From the NCBI GenBank assembly GCA_028748945.1, contig JAQTOL010000113.1, positions 1-8,823 of the forward strand: a stretch of DNA of 8,823 nucleotides, read 5' to 3'. The notes beneath the pieces were generated by a model. It was not told the origin of the DNA and did not search any database. It saw nothing but the letters and a program-made list of their open reading frames with translations. The first letter of the stretch is position 1; each line of letters begins with the position of its first letter. Made by a program: the position numbers and the translations under genes. This DNA is from Paludibacter sp. (GTDB lineage: Bacteria > Bacteroidota > Bacteroidia > Bacteroidales > Paludibacteraceae). Positions 6,826 to 8,823 of the stretch are shown piece by piece.

Positions 6826-7354
6826 TATCCGCTGGGTCACACAGGTTGCACTGTTCGGAGATAAAAGTGCATTCGATAAACTGACCTGTAAGTATCAATC
6901 GCCCATACGTCGGTTCTTTCTGAACCTGACGTCGGGCGATGGTCAGTTAAGTGACGATCTGGCACAGGAAACATTTATCAAAGCTTATTTAAATATAAGT
7001 GCTTTCAAAGGTATTTCTGGATTTTCAACATGGCTTTACAGGATTGCTTACAATGTTTTTTACGATTCAGTTCGGGCACAAAAACATTATGCAGATATCG
7101 AAGAGCAGGTTATTGACAGTCAATATCAAACTCATAATGAATTTTCGGCAGAAAAATTGGATATTTATAAAGCGTTAAAGATGCTGCGTAAGGAAGAACA
7201 ATCTGCTGTATTATTGTTTTATATGGAAGATAAAACGCATAATGAAATAGCTAAAATTATGAATTGTCCATTGGGGACAGTGAAAACATATATCCTGAAA
7301 GGGAAAGAAAAATTAGCTGTTTACTTAACAAAAGAAGGATATGGAAACGAATGA
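6809..7354 (+). CDS. ECF-type RNA polymerase sigma factor (sigma-70 family)
   Basis: 181 aa. The ATG at 6809 (MSNTDDIRW) is chosen because a normal sigma N-terminus follows; an in-frame ATG at 6704 would add 35 hydrophobic residues that are really a shadow of the gene upstream. Region 2 spans about 24-92, with DDLAQETFIKAY for core binding and FSTWLYRIAYNVFYDSVR for -10 recognition and melting. Region 4 spans about 118-172, with a helix-turn-helix (THNEIAKIMNCPLGTVKTYILKGKEKL) for -35 recognition. Region 1 and a full region 3 are absent, as expected for the ECF group. The length is normal. It overlaps its upstream neighbour by 17 bp and its downstream neighbour by 14 bp. It redirects RNA polymerase to a target set that cannot be read from this window; control by the two flanking membrane proteins is inferred. 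Confidence 0.93.
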   Translation: MSNTDDIRWVTQVALFGDKSAFDKLTCKYQSPIRRFFLNLTSGDGQLSDDLAQETFIKAYLNISAFKGISGFSTWLYRIAYNVFYDSVRAQKHYADIEEQVIDSQYQTHNEFSAEKLDIYKALKMLRKEEQSAVLLFYMEDKTHNEIAKIMNCPLGTVKTYILKGKEKLAVYLTKEGYGNE

Positions 7355-7646
7355 CAAATTGCTGAAAAGCTTTTTCAGCGAAAACAAACAGGAAATTGCA
7401 GATAATGGATTCACACAAGGTGTTATGCGCAATTTACCGGCACAAACTGATTGGAGTTGGATTGTATGGGTTTTTGCGGCAATTGGTATGGCAATCTCTT
7501 TGTACTTTGGTTTGAGCACCGGATTGTTTCAACAGGTGTTGCTTATATTTGAAAAAGTTTCTGTCTATTATTTACTGGCAGGAGTTTTCTGCTTCCCATT
7601 AGTTGGAACCGCAGGGTTCTATGCTGTTCAAAACCGGAATTTATGA
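7341..7646 (+). CDS. DUF5056-like small membrane protein, candidate anti-sigma factor
   Basis: 101 aa. The N-terminus (METNDKLLKSFFSENKQEIADNGF, then VMRNLP) matches my memory of the Bacteroidales DUF5056 family, which is typically found just after an ECF sigma gene. Residues 1-37 are polar and should face the cytoplasm; two membrane helices follow (about 38-60 and 74-95) with a short tail. A purine-rich AGAAGGAT directly precedes the ATG, which lies inside the end of the sigma gene (14-bp overlap), so translation is likely coupled. By position and topology it could hold the sigma factor at the membrane, but the soluble part is very short for a classical anti-sigma domain and has no zinc-binding motif, so this stays an inference. 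Confidence 0.8.
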   Translation: METNDKLLKSFFSENKQEIADNGFTQGVMRNLPAQTDWSWIVWVFAAIGMAISLYFGLSTGLFQQVLLIFEKVSVYYLLAGVFCFPLVGTAGFYAVQNRNL

Positions 7647-7704
7647 GTGTGGATAATAGTTTTTAATATCGTTCCGTTAATCCGGAAAATAAGGTACAGT
7701 TAAT

Positions 7705-8823
7705 CTAACGCATCCTCTCAAGTCGACCGGCATCTAATCTGAGCAATATAAACAACAGAATAGTGAATCCCCACAGTGAGGAGCCACCATAACTAAAGAA
7801 TGGCAACGGAATACCAATGACGGGCATCATTCCAAGAACCATCCCAATGTTAATCATTAAGTGAAAAAAGAGTATGCTGACGACACAATAGGCATAAACC
7901 CGGTTAAAAGTATCGCGCTGTCGCTCGGCCATCCGCAATATCCGCATAAAAAGAAGCCAATAAACAAACAGTACTAATGTGGATCCCCAAAATCCATGTT
8001 CTTCTCCTACTGTACAAAAAATAAAATCTGTGTCCTGCTCCGGGACATATTTAAGTTTCGTTTGGGTGCCATTCAGAAAGCCTTTTCCCAAAAATCCTCC
8101 GGAACCAATGGCAATTTTCGATTGGTTTACATTATAACCGGCACCGGTCAGGTCACTCTCCATATTCAGTAATATTTTAATACGAATTTGTTGGTGGGGT
8201 TCCAACACTTTTTCGAACAGATAATAGGATGAGAAACTGAAAAGGAGAGATCCAAGCGAAAAGAAAATAATAAACCAATACTTCTTAAACCGGTAAAAGA
8301 TTTCAAGAAAAAACCAATACAGACAAGAAGCTAAAACCGTAACCACCGCAACAATGTCATAGTTAATTCTAAACCAGAAATTTAAAATGTACATAACAAG
8401 TGCAATGCCGGCAATTCCAAATAAAAGAAAAGCAGCTTCTTTTTTGTTTCGGGCAAAGAAAAACGCATAACCGAATTGTATAACCAGAATGGCAAGCATG
8501 GATAATACAATCCCCAGACTTCCTCTGTCTATTTGTATCGGGATAATGCCTAACCTGATAACAATAACAAAAAGGAATATGGCAAATGTCCCGATTAATA
8601 AGACAATTCCATTCATGCCTTCGCGGTAAAACATCAGCAAGAATGCTACAAAAACCAGGGCCGAGCCGGTTTCCTTCTGCAATATAATAAGCGTAAGCGG
8701 CAAGAAAGCAATTAATCCGAGTGGAACAAGGTCTTTCCAGTTTTTTAATCTGTAATTGTATGCACTCATGAACTTGGCCAGTGCCAGTGAGGTTGCCACT
8801 TTGGCTAATTCGGCAGGTTGAAA
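7705..8823 (-). CDS. rodA: RodA, SEDS peptidoglycan glycosyltransferase (5' end beyond window)
   Basis: The frame is open to the right edge, giving 372 visible residues that begin FQPAELAKVA, a conserved internal SEDS motif. By comparison with E. coli RodA about 100 N-terminal residues are missing. RodA polymerises lipid II into glycan strands during elongation together with PBP2. Visible hallmarks: LQKETGSALVF (about 48), NMESDLTGAGY...QSKIAIGSGG, NGTQ, then VPEQDTDFIF, whose second Asp (about residue 266) is the expected catalytic aspartate, GEEHGFWG, and near the end GIPLPFFSYGGSS. The usual PE.HTDF histidine is Asp here. Between the ETGSA motif and HQQIRIKILL there are about 110 more residues than in E. 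coli RodA, predicted as about four extra membrane helices. It converges on the sigma operon with a 58-bp gap. The PBP2 gene (mrdA) would commonly lie just upstream, off the right edge. A GTG at 8799 is internal and not the start. Confidence 0.93.
   Translation of the reverse strand, partial: FQPAELAKVATSLALAKFMSAYNYRLKNWKDLVPLGLIAFLPLTLIILQKETGSALVFVAFLLMFYREGMNGIVLLIGTFAIFLFVIVIRLGIIPIQIDRGSLGIVLSMLAILVIQFGYAFFFARNKKEAAFLLFGIAGIALVMYILNFWFRINYDIVAVVTVLASCLYWFFLEIFYRFKKYWFIIFFSLGSLLFSFSSYYLFEKVLEPHQQIRIKILLNMESDLTGAGYNVNQSKIAIGSGGFLGKGFLNGTQTKLKYVPEQDTDFIFCTVGEEHGFWGSTLVLFVYWLLFMRILRMAERQRDTFNRVYAYCVVSILFFHLMINIGMVLGMMPVIGIPLPFFSYGGSSLWGFTILLFILLRLDAGRLERMR

Noticed and set aside
7672..7687. 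Small hairpin TTCCG/CGGAA in the gap between the DUF5056-like gene and rodA
   Set aside because: The stem is only 5 bp and no T-run follows on either strand, so it is too weak to call a bidirectional terminator.

Overview
The window looks like a piece of a Bacteroidetes chromosome, most likely order Bacteroidales. It is AT-rich, the surface proteins have the layout of type IX secretion (T9SS) clients, the sigma-factor neighbours resemble the Bacteroidales families DUF6249 and DUF5056, and several promoter-like sites fit the Bacteroidetes TTG / TAnnTTTG pattern. Genus cannot be fixed from sequence reading alone; a Paludibacter-like organism would fit.

Layout. (1) Positions 1-5611, minus strand: two large tandem paralogous secreted proteins. 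The downstream one (2-2557, C-terminus beyond the left edge) and the upstream one (2708-5611, complete, 967 aa) share a body of two repeated modules. Each module is an atrophied bacterial Ig-like domain followed by a LamG/concanavalin-A-like jelly roll. The complete protein ends in a T9SS type A sorting domain. Their N-terminal domains differ: a degenerate ricin-type beta-trefoil in one, an unrelated beta-rich Trp/Tyr/Gly-rich domain in the other. No catalytic domain is seen, so they are best read as cell-surface carbohydrate-binding or adhesive proteins. A 150-bp gap with a hairpin and a promoter-like site separates them.

(2) Positions 5612-6198: a 587-bp very AT-rich divergent intergenic region. 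It holds a promoter-like box for the large minus-strand gene and, 6 bp away, an oppositely oriented TAnnTTTG box. That second box precedes a tiny ORF and a good plus-strand intrinsic terminator, so a small transcription unit is possible. A second hairpin has its T-tract on the minus strand but no recognisable gene to terminate.

(3) Positions 6199-7646, plus strand: a compact three-gene operon with overlapping reading frames. It encodes a DUF6249-like membrane protein, an ECF sigma-70 factor and a small DUF5056-like membrane protein that is a candidate anti-sigma factor. The two membrane proteins probably sense or restrain the sigma factor.

(4) Positions 7705-8823, minus strand: the C-terminal three quarters or so of RodA, the SEDS peptidoglycan glycosyltransferase of cell elongation, convergent with the sigma operon and truncated by the right edge. 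It carries extra transmembrane segments relative to E. coli RodA.

Nothing in the window is a recognisable mobile element, CRISPR array, tRNA or rRNA. The least explained parts are the divergent intergenic region and the swapped N-terminal domains of the LamG paralogues.
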